DNA of 13,333 nucleotides from an uncultured Massilia sp. (GTDB lineage Bacteria; Pseudomonadota; Gammaproteobacteria; Burkholderiales; Burkholderiaceae): positions 1-13,333 of the forward strand of contig CAMPHU010000128.1 in the NCBI GenBank assembly GCA_946886065.1, written 5' to 3'. This document shows, in pieces, positions 1 to 6,485 of this stretch (position 1 is the first letter of the stretch; every line of letters starts with the position of its first letter). Below the pieces are notes generated by a model. It was given only the letters and a program-made list of their open reading frames with translations, was not told the DNA's origin and searched no databases. Both the position numbers and the translations under genes were made by a program.

Positions 1-1
1 G

Positions 2-409
2 CTGGCCGAGCGCGTGGCGAGCGCGGGGCCGGACACGGTCCTGCGCCCGCCTTTCCATTGCGACTATGGCTGGAACATCACGCTGGGCGCGCGCGTGTTC
101 ATCAACTTCGATTGCATCTTCCTCGACGTCGCCCCGATCACGATCGGCGACGACACCCGCATCGGCCCCGGCGTCCACATCTACACGGCCGAACATCCGC
201 GCGATCCCGCGCAGCGGCGCGCGGGCTTCGAGTCGGGCCGCCCGGTCGCGATCGGCAGCAATGTCTGGATCGGCGGCGGCGCCATCATCCTGCCCGGGGT
301 GAGCGTGGGCGACGACGCCATCGTCGGCGCCGGCAGCGTGGTCACCCACGACGTGCCGGCAGGGGCCAGCGTGGCCGGCAACCCCGCCCAGGTGCTGGCG
401 GCCGACTAA
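2..409 (+). CDS. Sugar O-acetyltransferase, maltose/NodL type (5' truncated)
   Basis: Transfers an acetyl group from acetyl-CoA to a sugar hydroxyl; family members are cytoplasmic trimers. The visible part is a left-handed beta-helix of hexapeptide repeats ([36 protein letters not shown]). It carries the YTAEHP segment, whose histidine is the usual catalytic residue, and ends with the typical [15 protein letters not shown] cap. About 135 residues are present against roughly 185 in the family. The reading frame is open to the window edge, so the N-terminal Mac-type region lies upstream and the GTG at 14 is not the real start. The stop is TAA at 407-409. The acceptor sugar cannot be read from the sequence. 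It may instead belong to a specialised cell-surface sugar acetyltransferase subgroup. Confidence 0.88.
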   Translation: MAERVASAGPDTVLRPPFHCDYGWNITLGARVFINFDCIFLDVAPITIGDDTRIGPGVHIYTAEHPRDPAQRRAGFESGRPVAIGSNVWIGGGAIILPGVSVGDDAIVGAGSVVTHDVPAGASVAGNPAQVLAAD

Positions 410-416
410 GCCTGCT

Positions 417-425
417 TGTTATAAT
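417..425 (+). promoter_or_regulatory. Extended -10 promoter for tdk
   Basis: A perfect TATAAT at 420-425 is preceded by TG at 417-418, giving the extended -10 form TGnTATAAT. No good -35 hexamer lies 16-18 bases upstream (that stretch is still acetyltransferase coding sequence), which fits an extended -10 promoter. Transcription would start near 432, about 35 bases before the tdk GTG. The site lies just 7 bases after the acetyltransferase stop, so tdk need not depend on read-through. Confidence 0.6.
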
Positions 426-466
426 CCAACTCTTATTTCCTTTATTTTTCCGCGTAGGGCAGGGCA

Positions 467-1018
467 GTGGCTAAACTCTATTTCAGGTACTCGGCGATGA
501 ACGCCGGCAAATCGACTGCACTGCTGCAGGTGGCGCACAACTACGAAGAACAGGGCCAGCAGGTCAAGCTCTACACCGCCGCCATCGACGACCGCTACGG
601 CGTCGGCCTGATCACCTCGCGCCTCGGGCCGCAGCGCCAGGTCGACACCTTCACCGCCGACACCAGCTTCCTGGACAGCACACCGGACGTTTCCTGCGTG
701 CTGGTCGACGAAGCCCAGTTCCTGTCGACCGCCCAGGTGCAGCAGCTGCACCAGCTGGCCCAGGTGCGCGGCGTGCCGGTGATCTGCTACGGCCTGCGCA
801 GTGACTTCCGCGGCGAGCCTTTCCCGGGCTCGGCCTACCTGCTGGCGCTGGCCGACGACATCGAGGAAATCAAGAACATCTGCACCTGCGGCAAGAAGGC
901 GACCATGAACATCCGCGTCGACGCGGAAGGCCGCCGCATCAAGGAAGGCGAGCAGGTCAGCATCGGCGGCAACGAAAGCTACCGCCAGGCCTGCGGCCGC
1001 TGCTTCTATTCGAACTGA
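467..1018 (+). CDS. tdk: Thymidine kinase (type II, TK1-like)
   Basis: Phosphorylates thymidine to dTMP with ATP in the cytoplasmic pyrimidine salvage pathway. The 183-residue protein has the P-loop SAMNAGKST (residues 9-17), the DEAQF motif (81-85, Walker-B type with the catalytic glutamate), and the lasso region LRSDFRGEPFPGS (110-122). A structural zinc site is formed by Cys139, Cys141, Cys176 and Cys179, matching the E. coli Tdk pattern. It is slightly shorter than E. coli Tdk (205 residues) because the C-terminal tail is missing. The start is GTG, chosen because MAKLYFRYSAMNAGKS is the normal N-terminus. The purine-rich AGGGCAGGGCA just upstream is only a weak ribosome site. The next gene follows after 18 bases and is probably cotranscribed. 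Confidence 0.97.
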   Translation: MAKLYFRYSAMNAGKSTALLQVAHNYEEQGQQVKLYTAAIDDRYGVGLITSRLGPQRQVDTFTADTSFLDSTPDVSCVLVDEAQFLSTAQVQQLHQLAQVRGVPVICYGLRSDFRGEPFPGSAYLLALADDIEEIKNICTCGKKATMNIRVDAEGRRIKEGEQVSIGGNESYRQACGRCFYSN

Positions 1019-1036
1019 GCGCGCGGCGGGTTTCCC

Positions 1037-1591
1037 ATGGCGCTGCTGAGCGCATTCCAGTCCTGGCCGCATGCCGATGTGCTGCTCTACCTGGCGCCTT
1101 CGGCGGCGCTGGCCGTGCTGCTCTGGATCGGCTCCAGCGCCCATCCGTTTTTCTTCCTGTTCACGGCCGCCGGGACCCTGTGCCACGAGCTCGCGCATTT
1201 TTCGGCCGGCCTGCTCACCAATGCCGAACCCATCGGCCTGAGCGTGGTGCCGCGCCGCATTCCCCGTCCCGGCAAGGGCCATCAGTGGGAGCTCGGCTCG
1301 GTCACCTTCGCCAACTTGCGCTGGTATAACGCGGCGCCGGCGGCGCTGGCTCCTTTGCTGGTGCTGTTGCTGCCGTTTTTCGTCGGCTGGTGGCGCACCC
1401 GCGGCCAGTGGGCCTTTGAACCCCCCGATCTCGCCCTCATGTTCCTGCTGGCGCCGCAGTTCTTGTCGTTCTGGCCATCGCCTGTCGACTGGCGCCTGGC
1501 GCGCCGTTCCTGGCCTTATGTGCCCTTGCTGGCGCTGTGCCTCGGACTCTATGTTTACCATGGCCAGCTGCTCCAGCTTATCAAAGGCTAA
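1037..1591 (+). CDS. Small membrane protein with HELAH motif, M50-like putative metallopeptidase
   Basis: 184 residues with about four or five hydrophobic segments (roughly 14-31, 37-60, 103-120, 131-147 and 160-177), so an inner-membrane protein. Residues 50-54 read HELAH, an HExxH zinc motif inside a hydrophobic segment, as in the M50 (site-2 protease) clan. An NAAP sequence at 98-101 recalls the NxxP element of M50 enzymes. Asp151 in PSPVDW could be the third zinc ligand in place of the usual LDG; that is inference. No PDZ domain is present, so it is a minimal form. It lies 18 bases after tdk and upstream of the periplasmic protease gene prc. The protein could also be a non-proteolytic relative. 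The substrate is unknown. Confidence 0.7.
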   Translation: MALLSAFQSWPHADVLLYLAPSAALAVLLWIGSSAHPFFFLFTAAGTLCHELAHFSAGLLTNAEPIGLSVVPRRIPRPGKGHQWELGSVTFANLRWYNAAPAALAPLLVLLLPFFVGWWRTRGQWAFEPPDLALMFLLAPQFLSFWPSPVDWRLARRSWPYVPLLALCLGLYVYHGQLLQLIKG

Positions 1592-1612
1592 CGCATGGCT
1601 TATGCCAGCCTT
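1584..1612 (+). terminator. Possible stem-loop at the end of the tdk operon
   Basis: AAGGCT at 1584-1589 pairs with AGCCTT at 1607-1612, and an inner GCAT/ATGC (1593-1596 and 1602-1605) extends the hairpin across a small asymmetric internal loop. The stem begins within the last codons of the membrane-protein gene. Only a short TTT at 1616-1618 follows, so this is at best a weak terminator. Confidence 0.3.
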
Positions 1613-1632
1613 AAGTTTGCCTTATCGAAACG

Positions 1633-1671
1633 TACAATGCCGCTCTGCTTGCCAGTTCCTTCCTGTAGAAT
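1633..1671 (+). promoter_or_regulatory. Possible promoter region for prc
   Basis: Two -10-like hexamers lie in the 170-base gap before prc: TACAAT at 1633-1638 and TAGAAT at 1666-1671, the second directly preceded by TG. Neither has a convincing -35 at 16-18 bases. The gap is long enough for prc to have its own promoter, but which hexamer is used cannot be decided by eye. Confidence 0.3.
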
Positions 1672-1761
1672 GGGCCGCAAGCGCGGTTTGAACGGTCCAT
1701 GCCTGCAAGTGTCGCTGGGCCGCACCGCAACCGCAACAGTACCCGTTCGGAGAACCGAAGA

Positions 1762-4053
1762 ATGAAGAAGCACGTGTTCATCGCCGCCCTGGCCTTCGCC
1801 ATGTCCGCCCATGTGGTGACCGCCCAGCCCGAGAAGACGGTCGCCACCATCGCGCCGTCCACCCCCGCCTCGCAGATGAAGCCGATCGCCGCCCAGACCC
1901 AGGCGGCGCTGTGGGCCTCGCGCGTGCTGGGACGCTACCACTACAAGGCCGTGCCGCTGGACGATGCGATGTCGAGCAAGATCTTCGACAACTACTTCGA
2001 AGCCCTCGACAGCGAGAAGCTGTACTTCGTGCAGGCCGACGTCGACCAGTTCGCGCCCATGCGCACCAAGCTCGACGACGCGATCAACAGCGAGAACCTG
2101 ACCGTTCCGTTTGCGATCTACAACATGTACCAGCAGCGCTTCACCGAGCGCATGACGTATGCACGTGAGCTGCTGAAGGGCAAGTTCGACTTCAGCGCCG
2201 ACGAGACCCTGCAGCTGGACCGCGAAAAAGCGCCCTGGGCCAAGTCCGAGGACGAGATCCGCGACCTGTGGCGCAAGCGCGTCAAGAACGACTGGTTGCG
2301 CCTGAAGCTGGCGGGCAAGGAAGAAAAAGCCATTCGCGAAACGCTGGACAAGCGTTACGAGAACTACATCAGCCGCATCAAGAAGCTGAACAACGAAGAC
2401 GTGTTCCAGATGTTCATGAACGCGTACGCGACCGCGATCGAGCCGCACACCAACTACCTGGGCCCGCGCTCGGCCGACAACTTCGACATCTCGATGCGCC
2501 TGTCGCTGGAAGGCATCGGCGCCGTGCTGCAGTCGCGCGACGAATACACCATCATCCGCGAGATCGTGCCGGGCAGCCCGGCCGACAAATCGGGCAAGCT
2601 GAAGGTCGGCGACCGCATCGTCGGGGTGGCCCAGGGCAATGGCCCCTACACGGACGTGCTGGGCTGGCGCCTGGACGACGTGGTGGCGCTGGTGCGCGGC
2701 GAGAAGGGCTCGACCGTGCGCCTGGACGTGATCCCCGGCGACGGCGGCCCGGACGCCAAGCACGTGGCCGTGTCGATGGTGCGCAAGAAGATCAGCATGG
2801 AAGAGCAGGCCGCCAAGAAATCGATCATCAAGGTCAAGGAAAACGGCGTGGAGCGCCGCATCGGCGTGATTTCGCTGCCCACCTTCTACCTGGACTTCGA
2901 AGCGCGCCGCAAGGGCGACAAGGATTTCCGCAGCGCTACCCGCGACGTGGCCCGCATTCTTGGCGAGCTCAAGAAGGACAAGGTGGACAACGTCCTGATC
3001 GACCTGCGCAACAACGGCGGCGGCTCGCTGATCGAGGCGATCGAACTGACCGGCCTGTTCATCGACAAGGGCCCGGTGGTGATGCAGCGTACCGCCGAAG
3101 GCCGCGTCGAGGTCGAGGCGGACACCAGCCCGGGCCTGGCCTGGGACGGTCCGATGGGCGTCCTGATCAACCGCGGTTCGGCCTCGGCCTCCGAGATCTT
3201 CGCCGCCGCGATCCAGGACTACGGCCGCGGCCTGGTGATCGGCGAGCCGAGCTTCGGCAAGGGCACGGTCCAGACCCTGATCGACCTGGACCGCTTCTCG
3301 CAGAGCGAGAAGGTGCGCTACGGCGAGCTCAAAATGACGATCGCGCAATTCTTCCGCATCAACGGCGGCACCACCCAGCTGCGCGGCGTCACGCCGGACA
3401 TCAAGCTGCCGGTCCTGTCGGACCTGGAAAACTTCGGCGAGTCGTCCTATGACAACGCGCTGCCGTGGGTGGCCATCAAGCCGGCGACCTACCTGCCGGC
3501 GGGCGACCTGAAGGAATTGATCGCGCCATTGCAGAAGCGTCACGAAGCGCGTATCGCCAAGGACAAGGAGTTCCAGTTCCTGCAGGAAGACATTTCCGAG
3601 GTGCTGAAGCTGCGCAAGGAGAACGCGATCTCGCTGAACGAGGCCGTGCGCCGCAAGGAGCGCGACGCCCAGGATGCCCGCGCCAAGCTGCGCGAAGCGC
3701 GCCTGGCCGGCGCCGCCGGTACGGCTGAGGACGAACCGGCCCGCGCGCCGGGCGGCAAGGAAGCCCGCGCCAAGGTGCCGGAATCGACCAAGCCGGCCAA
3801 GTCCGTGGTGGCCCTGCGCGGCTCGCCGCGCCAGGACGACGGCCTGCAGGCCGACGAGCGCAACCTCCAGGCCGAGCTGGCAGCCGAAAAGGCGGCCAAG
3901 GACGCCAAGGACGTGCTGCTGCAGGAAGCCGCGAACATCCTGGCCGACGAGGTCGGGATGCTCAGGACCGATACCCGCATGGCCTCGCGCGCCATGCCCT
4001 ACATGGCGACGACACGGACCGGTGAAACCAGTCCGGCCCAGGCCGTGCGCTGA
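1762..4053 (+). CDS. prc: Tail-specific (C-terminal processing) protease Prc, S41 family
   Basis: Periplasmic serine/lysine protease that degrades or trims proteins from their C-terminus. The 763-residue product starts with a signal peptide (residues 1-21, cut likely after HVVTA). Then come the Prc-type N-terminal helical domain (about 40-235), a PDZ domain (about 245-335, EGIGAV...GSPADKSG), the S41 core (about 365-550), and a C-terminal DUF3340-type domain. The catalytic pair is Ser475 in GSASASE and Lys500 in FGKGTVQ, 25 residues apart as in E. coli Prc (S452/K477). The ATG at 1762 is chosen over the in-frame ATG at 1699 because GGAGA (1749-1753) lies 8 bases before it and the signal peptide begins there. 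The protein is about 80 residues longer than E. coli Prc, with an Ala/Lys/Glu-rich charged stretch around 635-735. A strong terminator follows. Confidence 0.95.
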   Translation: MKKHVFIAALAFAMSAHVVTAQPEKTVATIAPSTPASQMKPIAAQTQAALWASRVLGRYHYKAVPLDDAMSSKIFDNYFEALDSEKLYFVQADVDQFAPMRTKLDDAINSENLTVPFAIYNMYQQRFTERMTYARELLKGKFDFSADETLQLDREKAPWAKSEDEIRDLWRKRVKNDWLRLKLAGKEEKAIRETLDKRYENYISRIKKLNNEDVFQMFMNAYATAIEPHTNYLGPRSADNFDISMRLSLEGIGAVLQSRDEYTIIREIVPGSPADKSGKLKVGDRIVGVAQGNGPYTDVLGWRLDDVVALVRGEKGSTVRLDVIPGDGGPDAKHVAVSMVRKKISMEEQAAKKSIIKVKENGVERRIGVISLPTFYLDFEARRKGDKDFRSATRDVARILGELKKDKVDNVLIDLRNNGGGSLIEAIELTGLFIDKGPVVMQRTAEGRVEVEADTSPGLAWDGPMGVLINRGSASASEIFAAAIQDYGRGLVIGEPSFGKGTVQTLIDLDRFSQSEKVRYGELKMTIAQFFRINGGTTQLRGVTPDIKLPVLSDLENFGESSYDNALPWVAIKPATYLPAGDLKELIAPLQKRHEARIAKDKEFQFLQEDISEVLKLRKENAISLNEAVRRKERDAQDARAKLREARLAGAAGTAEDEPARAPGGKEARAKVPESTKPAKSVVALRGSPRQDDGLQADERNLQAELAAEKAAKDAKDVLLQEAANILADEVGMLRTDTRMASRAMPYMATTRTGETSPAQAVR

Positions 4054-4080
4054 GCCGCTGTTTTCCCTGTCAGCCGGAGC

Positions 4081-4114
4081 GGCCGCGTTCGAAAGAACGC
4101 GGCCGTTTTTCTTT
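4081..4114 (+). terminator. Rho-independent terminator after prc
   Basis: A perfect 10-bp stem, GGCCGCGTTC (4081-4090) with GAACGCGGCC (4095-4104), is closed by a GAAA tetraloop and followed by GTTTTTCTTT. This is a textbook intrinsic terminator, 27 bases after the prc stop. It separates prc from the PEP-CTERM gene. Confidence 0.95.
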
Positions 4115-4165
4115 GACGGGGACGCCCGGCGGCTGTCCTTGCACTCCGTCTTGTCAATGTTTTTT

Positions 4166-4191
4166 ACACAATGAAATACTTCAACTTGTGT
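4166..4191. repeat. Imperfect inverted repeat, possible operator or RNA hairpin
   Basis: ACACAA (4166-4171) pairs with TTGTGT (4186-4191), and the adjoining TGAA (4172-4175) pairs with TTCA (4180-4183) around the loop ATAC. An unpaired AC (4184-4185) bulges on the right. Ten pairs in total could form a DNA-binding site with dyad symmetry or a hairpin in a transcript. Confidence 0.45.
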
Positions 4192-4382
4192 GATCGCGCA
4201 GGAAAGTTTAATTCTGTAATCGTATGTTAAGTATCCAACAGACGAGCATGCCGCCTATCGGTTAAAGAACGCGTGTAATCATTTGGGGCATACGCTAGAA
4301 ATTAATGTACTTTTCGACCTTGGCCTCGGAAAAAATCCTGATTCTGCTGTGAAGTGCCGAGTTAGCACATGTATGCCTCCAG

Positions 4383-4394
4383 CACGAATTCGTG
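4383..4394. repeat. Perfect 12-bp palindrome CACGAATTCGTG
   Basis: CACGAATTCGTG is fully self-complementary and sits about 140 bases upstream of the PEP-CTERM start. It could be a binding site for a dimeric regulator. A palindrome of this length in about 400 bases has roughly a one-in-ten chance of arising at random, so the call is tentative. Confidence 0.3.
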
Positions 4395-4416
4395 ATGATG
4401 AGTCTGCTACAACTCA

Positions 4417-4431
4417 GCCGTAAACAACGGC
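4417..4431. repeat. Short perfect hairpin GCCGT-AAACA-ACGGC
   Basis: Five-base arms at 4417-4421 and 4427-4431 flank a five-base loop. It lies about 24 bases upstream of the proposed -35 element of the PEP-CTERM gene, where an activator site would be expected. Function unknown. Confidence 0.3.
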
Positions 4432-4454
4432 GCACGATTTAACACTTGTAAAGA

Positions 4455-4481
4455 TTGATAATTTTCTAGTTATGCTACGAT
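4455..4481 (+). promoter_or_regulatory. Probable promoter of the PEP-CTERM gene
   Basis: TTGATA at 4455-4460 resembles a -35 box. TACGAT at 4476-4481 with TG at 4473-4474 makes an extended -10 (TGnTACGAT). The spacer is 15 bases, a little short, which the extended -10 could offset. The predicted start near 4488 would leave a 5' leader of about 46 bases. A sigma-70 type promoter fits better here than sigma-54, whose GG/GC signature is missing. Confidence 0.45.
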
Positions 4482-4533
4482 AACTCCACCGTTGCAATAA
4501 GAATAACCGCTCAACCTAAAAGGAGTTATTACC

Positions 4534-5106
4534 ATGGCAATCCGCCGCCTTGTACTAGCAGCGCTTCTCGTCAGCGCTGGTATGGCCCAAGCAGAAGTCG
4601 TGCAGTCCGCCGCATCCTCCAATTTCCTGACCAATTGGACCAACGGCAACGGCACCGATGTGATCGCTTCCGGTGCACTGTCGGATAACGCCACGCTGAT
4701 TGGTGGTATTTCCCACGGCGCCAGCGCAAGCCTGGAAGATGTCCTGTTCGGCAAGGTCAGCGCCCAACAGGCCAGCGCCAGCGGCACGCAACTGAAGTAC
4801 ACCGCCGGCGTCCAGGGCAACTACCTGGTGGGCACCGACAACGGCGCGCTGGCGGCACGCCTCGGCAACAGCAAGTCGGTCGTGAACACCAATGATGGCG
4901 TCACCGTCCTCGACGGCGTCACCAAGCCGGGCCTGGGCAACGGCACCGATGCTACCCCTGGGCTGAGCGACATCCCTGGCAAAGGCCTGGGCCTCGATAA
5001 AGGCGAGGGCCAGCTGGTCGAGATCCCTGAGCCGTCGAGCGTCGCCCTGATGCTGGCGGGCCTGGCCGGCGTCACCTCGCTGCTCGGCCGCCGCCGCAAG
5101 CAGTAA
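4534..5106 (+). CDS. Exported PEP-CTERM sorting-domain protein
   Basis: 190-residue exported protein. Residues 1-20 form a signal peptide (MAIRRLVLAALLVSAG..., cut likely after AQA). The middle is low in cysteine and rich in Gly, Ala, Ser, Asn and Thr, with NGTD twice. The C-terminus is a complete PEP-CTERM tripartite signal: Pro-Glu-Pro at 165-167, a hydrophobic stretch at about 169-184, and the basic tail RRRKQ. In this family exosortase (EpsH/XrtA type) recognises the tail and releases or anchors the protein at the cell surface, often together with exopolysaccharide export. No exosortase gene is in the window. The ribosome site AAGGAG (4520-4525) lies 8 bases from the ATG. The gene stands alone, with a terminator before it and a stem-loop after it. 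The mature domain was not recognised. Confidence 0.9.
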   Translation: MAIRRLVLAALLVSAGMAQAEVVQSAASSNFLTNWTNGNGTDVIASGALSDNATLIGGISHGASASLEDVLFGKVSAQQASASGTQLKYTAGVQGNYLVGTDNGALAARLGNSKSVVNTNDGVTVLDGVTKPGLGNGTDATPGLSDIPGKGLGLDKGEGQLVEIPEPSSVALMLAGLAGVTSLLGRRRKQ

Positions 5107-5119
5107 GCAAGGGCAAGCC

Positions 5120-5162
5120 CGGTCAAGGCGCAGGCGTACCCCCAGGGCCTGCGCCTTGACCG
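5120..5162 (+). terminator. 16-bp stem-loop after the PEP-CTERM gene
   Basis: CGGTCAAGGCGCAGGC (5120-5135) pairs perfectly with GCCTGCGCCTTGACCG (5147-5162) around an 11-base loop, 13 bases after the stop codon. No run of T follows on either strand, so it is not a standard intrinsic terminator. It may terminate with help, or protect the 3' end of a highly expressed mRNA. Confidence 0.6.
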
Positions 5163-5208
5163 CTGTACTTCCGGCCACGCTTTTCATCCCGCGTTTGGCC
5201 TCGGACAC

Positions 5209-5236
5209 TTGGCGACAATCTTGATTCATGTACAAT
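5209..5236 (+). promoter_or_regulatory. Probable promoter of the acyl-CoA dehydrogenase operon
   Basis: TTGGCG (5209-5214) and TACAAT (5231-5236) are separated by 16 bases, a reasonable sigma-70 arrangement, with transcription expected near 5243. An 8-bp palindrome ACGATCGT (5245-5252) sits at the predicted start and could be part of a repressor site. The ribosome site AAGGAG at 5274-5279 precedes the ATG by 5 bases. Confidence 0.5.
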
Positions 5237-5284
5237 CCTTGTGAACGATCGTGCTTTTTCGGGCGGCGATAACAAGGAGACGAC

Positions 5285-6475
5285 ATGGACCTGCATTACA
5301 CGGACGAAGACCTGGCCTTTCGCGACCAGGTCCGCGCCTTCCTCGATTCCCATCTGCCTCAGGGCCTGCAGGAGAAGGTGCGCAAGCACCGGCGCCTGAG
5401 CAAGGACGACTACGTCCGCTGGCACAAGATCCTCGCCGCCCAGGGCTGGGTGGCGCCCGGATGGCCCAGGGAATACGGCGGCCCGGGCTGGACCCCGGTG
5501 CAGCGCCACCTCTTCGAAGAAGAATGCGCGCTGGCGGGCACGCCGCCCATCCTGCCGTTCGGCGTCAACATGGTCGCGCCCGTGATCATGGCCTTCGGCT
5601 CCCAGGCCCAGAAGGAGCACTACCTGCCGCGCATCCTGTCCTGCGAGGACTGGTGGTGCCAGGGCTATTCGGAGCCGGGCGCCGGTTCCGACCTGGCCTC
5701 GCTCAAGACCACCGCCGTGCGCGAAGGCGATTACTACATCGTCAACGGCCAGAAGACCTGGACTACCCTGGCCCAGCACGCCGACATGATCTTTTGCCTG
5801 GTGCGCACCGATCCGGGCGTGCGCAAGCAAGAGGGCATCTCCTTCCTCCTGATCGACATGCATGCGCCCGGCGTCACCGTGCGCCCCATCATCATGCTCG
5901 ACGAAGACCACGAAGTGAACGAAGTCTTCTTCGACAACGTGCGGGTGCCCGTGGCCAACCTGGTGGGCCAGGAGAACCGCGGCTGGACCTATGCCAAGTA
6001 CCTGCTGGGCCACGAGCGCACCGGCATCGCGGCGGTCGGCCGCTCCAAGCGCGAACTGGACTTCGTCAAGCGCCTGGCGGCGCGCGAGCAGAAGCACGGC
6101 CGCCCGCTGATCGAGGATCCCCTGTTCGCCGCCAAGGTGGCAAGCGTCGAGATCGAACTGATGGCGCTGGAAATGACGGTGCTGCGCGTGCTGGCGCGCG
6201 CCGACCAGGCGCCCGGCCCGGAAGCCTCGGTGCTGAAGGTGAAGGGCACCGACATCCAGCAGGCGCTGACCGAACTGATGGTGGAAGCGGCGGGCCCGAT
6301 GGCGCTGCCTTTCGATCCGGCCTACCTGGAAGGCGAGCGCGCGCACAGCATCGCCGGCGACGACGAGGCGGCGCCGCTCGCGCCTTACTATTTCAACTAC
6401 CGCAAGACCTCCATCTACGGCGGTTCGAACGAAATCCAACGCAACATCATCACCCAGATGATCCTGGGGCTGTAA
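5285..6475 (+). CDS. Acyl-CoA dehydrogenase, large (catalytic) subunit of a likely heteromeric enzyme
   Basis: FAD-dependent alpha,beta-dehydrogenation of an acyl-CoA, first step of a beta-oxidation cycle, with electrons passed to ETF. 396 residues. The family fold is shown by the N-terminal helical domain, the FAD-contacting segment QGYSEPGAGSDLASL (126-140), NGQKTWTT (154-161), and the C-terminal YGGSNEIQRNI (378-388). The usual catalytic glutamate of the YEGT motif is Gly379 here. Glu244 in GHERTG lies exactly 14 residues after the conserved ENRG glutamate, the same spacing as Glu254 of human isovaleryl-CoA dehydrogenase, so Glu244 is the likely base. The RxQFG element needed for FAD contact is missing but is present in the next gene. 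Size and pairing resemble the large subunit of pimeloyl-CoA dehydrogenase. The substrate is unknown. Confidence 0.9.
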   Translation: MDLHYTDEDLAFRDQVRAFLDSHLPQGLQEKVRKHRRLSKDDYVRWHKILAAQGWVAPGWPREYGGPGWTPVQRHLFEEECALAGTPPILPFGVNMVAPVIMAFGSQAQKEHYLPRILSCEDWWCQGYSEPGAGSDLASLKTTAVREGDYYIVNGQKTWTTLAQHADMIFCLVRTDPGVRKQEGISFLLIDMHAPGVTVRPIIMLDEDHEVNEVFFDNVRVPVANLVGQENRGWTYAKYLLGHERTGIAAVGRSKRELDFVKRLAAREQKHGRPLIEDPLFAAKVASVEIELMALEMTVLRVLARADQAPGPEASVLKVKGTDIQQALTELMVEAAGPMALPFDPAYLEGERAHSIAGDDEAAPLAPYYFNYRKTSIYGGSNEIQRNIITQMILGL

Positions 6476-6485
6476 GGGGACCACG

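Larger units (their letters stand above)
4115..4533. other. Long non-coding region upstream of the PEP-CTERM gene
   Basis: About 420 bases without a supported gene, clearly richer in A and T than the flanking genes. It holds an imperfect inverted repeat (4166-4191), a 12-bp palindrome (4383-4394), a short perfect hairpin (4417-4431), three TGTRATCR octamers (4189, 4215, 4274) and a probable promoter close to the gene. The octamers are direct repeats with uneven spacing (26 and 59 bases). The size and structure suggest regulated expression of the PEP-CTERM gene or an unannotated small RNA; neither is shown. No coding sequence with a ribosome site was seen on either strand. Confidence 0.6.

Noticed and set aside
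419..1561. 380-codon open frame on the minus strand opposite tdk and the membrane protein
   Set aside because: Composition is typical of the complement of GC-rich genes (rich in Gln, Arg, Gly, Ala), it matches no family, and the plus strand encodes a certain Tdk.
1699..1761. Upstream ATG as start of prc
   Set aside because: It lacks a ribosome site and would put 21 polar residues before a clean signal peptide. ATG 1762 has GGAGA at good spacing.
1600..3543. 647-codon open frame on the minus strand opposite prc
   Set aside because: An antisense shadow of the prc reading frame with repetitive Val/Asp/Leu/His/Arg composition, no ribosome site and no known domain.
4128..4143. Sigma-54-like promoter (CGGCGGC then TTGCA)
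   Set aside because: The GG to GC spacing is one base too long for sigma-54, which is strict about spacing, and the site is nearly 400 bases from the gene.
4481..4496. Second sigma-54-like candidate ending in TTGCA before the PEP-CTERM gene
   Set aside because: The -24 GG is AA here, so the essential element is missing.
4502..4530. AATAAC/GTTATT inverted repeat around the ribosome site of the PEP-CTERM gene
   Set aside because: Only six mostly A-T pairs across a 17-base loop. Too weak to claim a translational switch.
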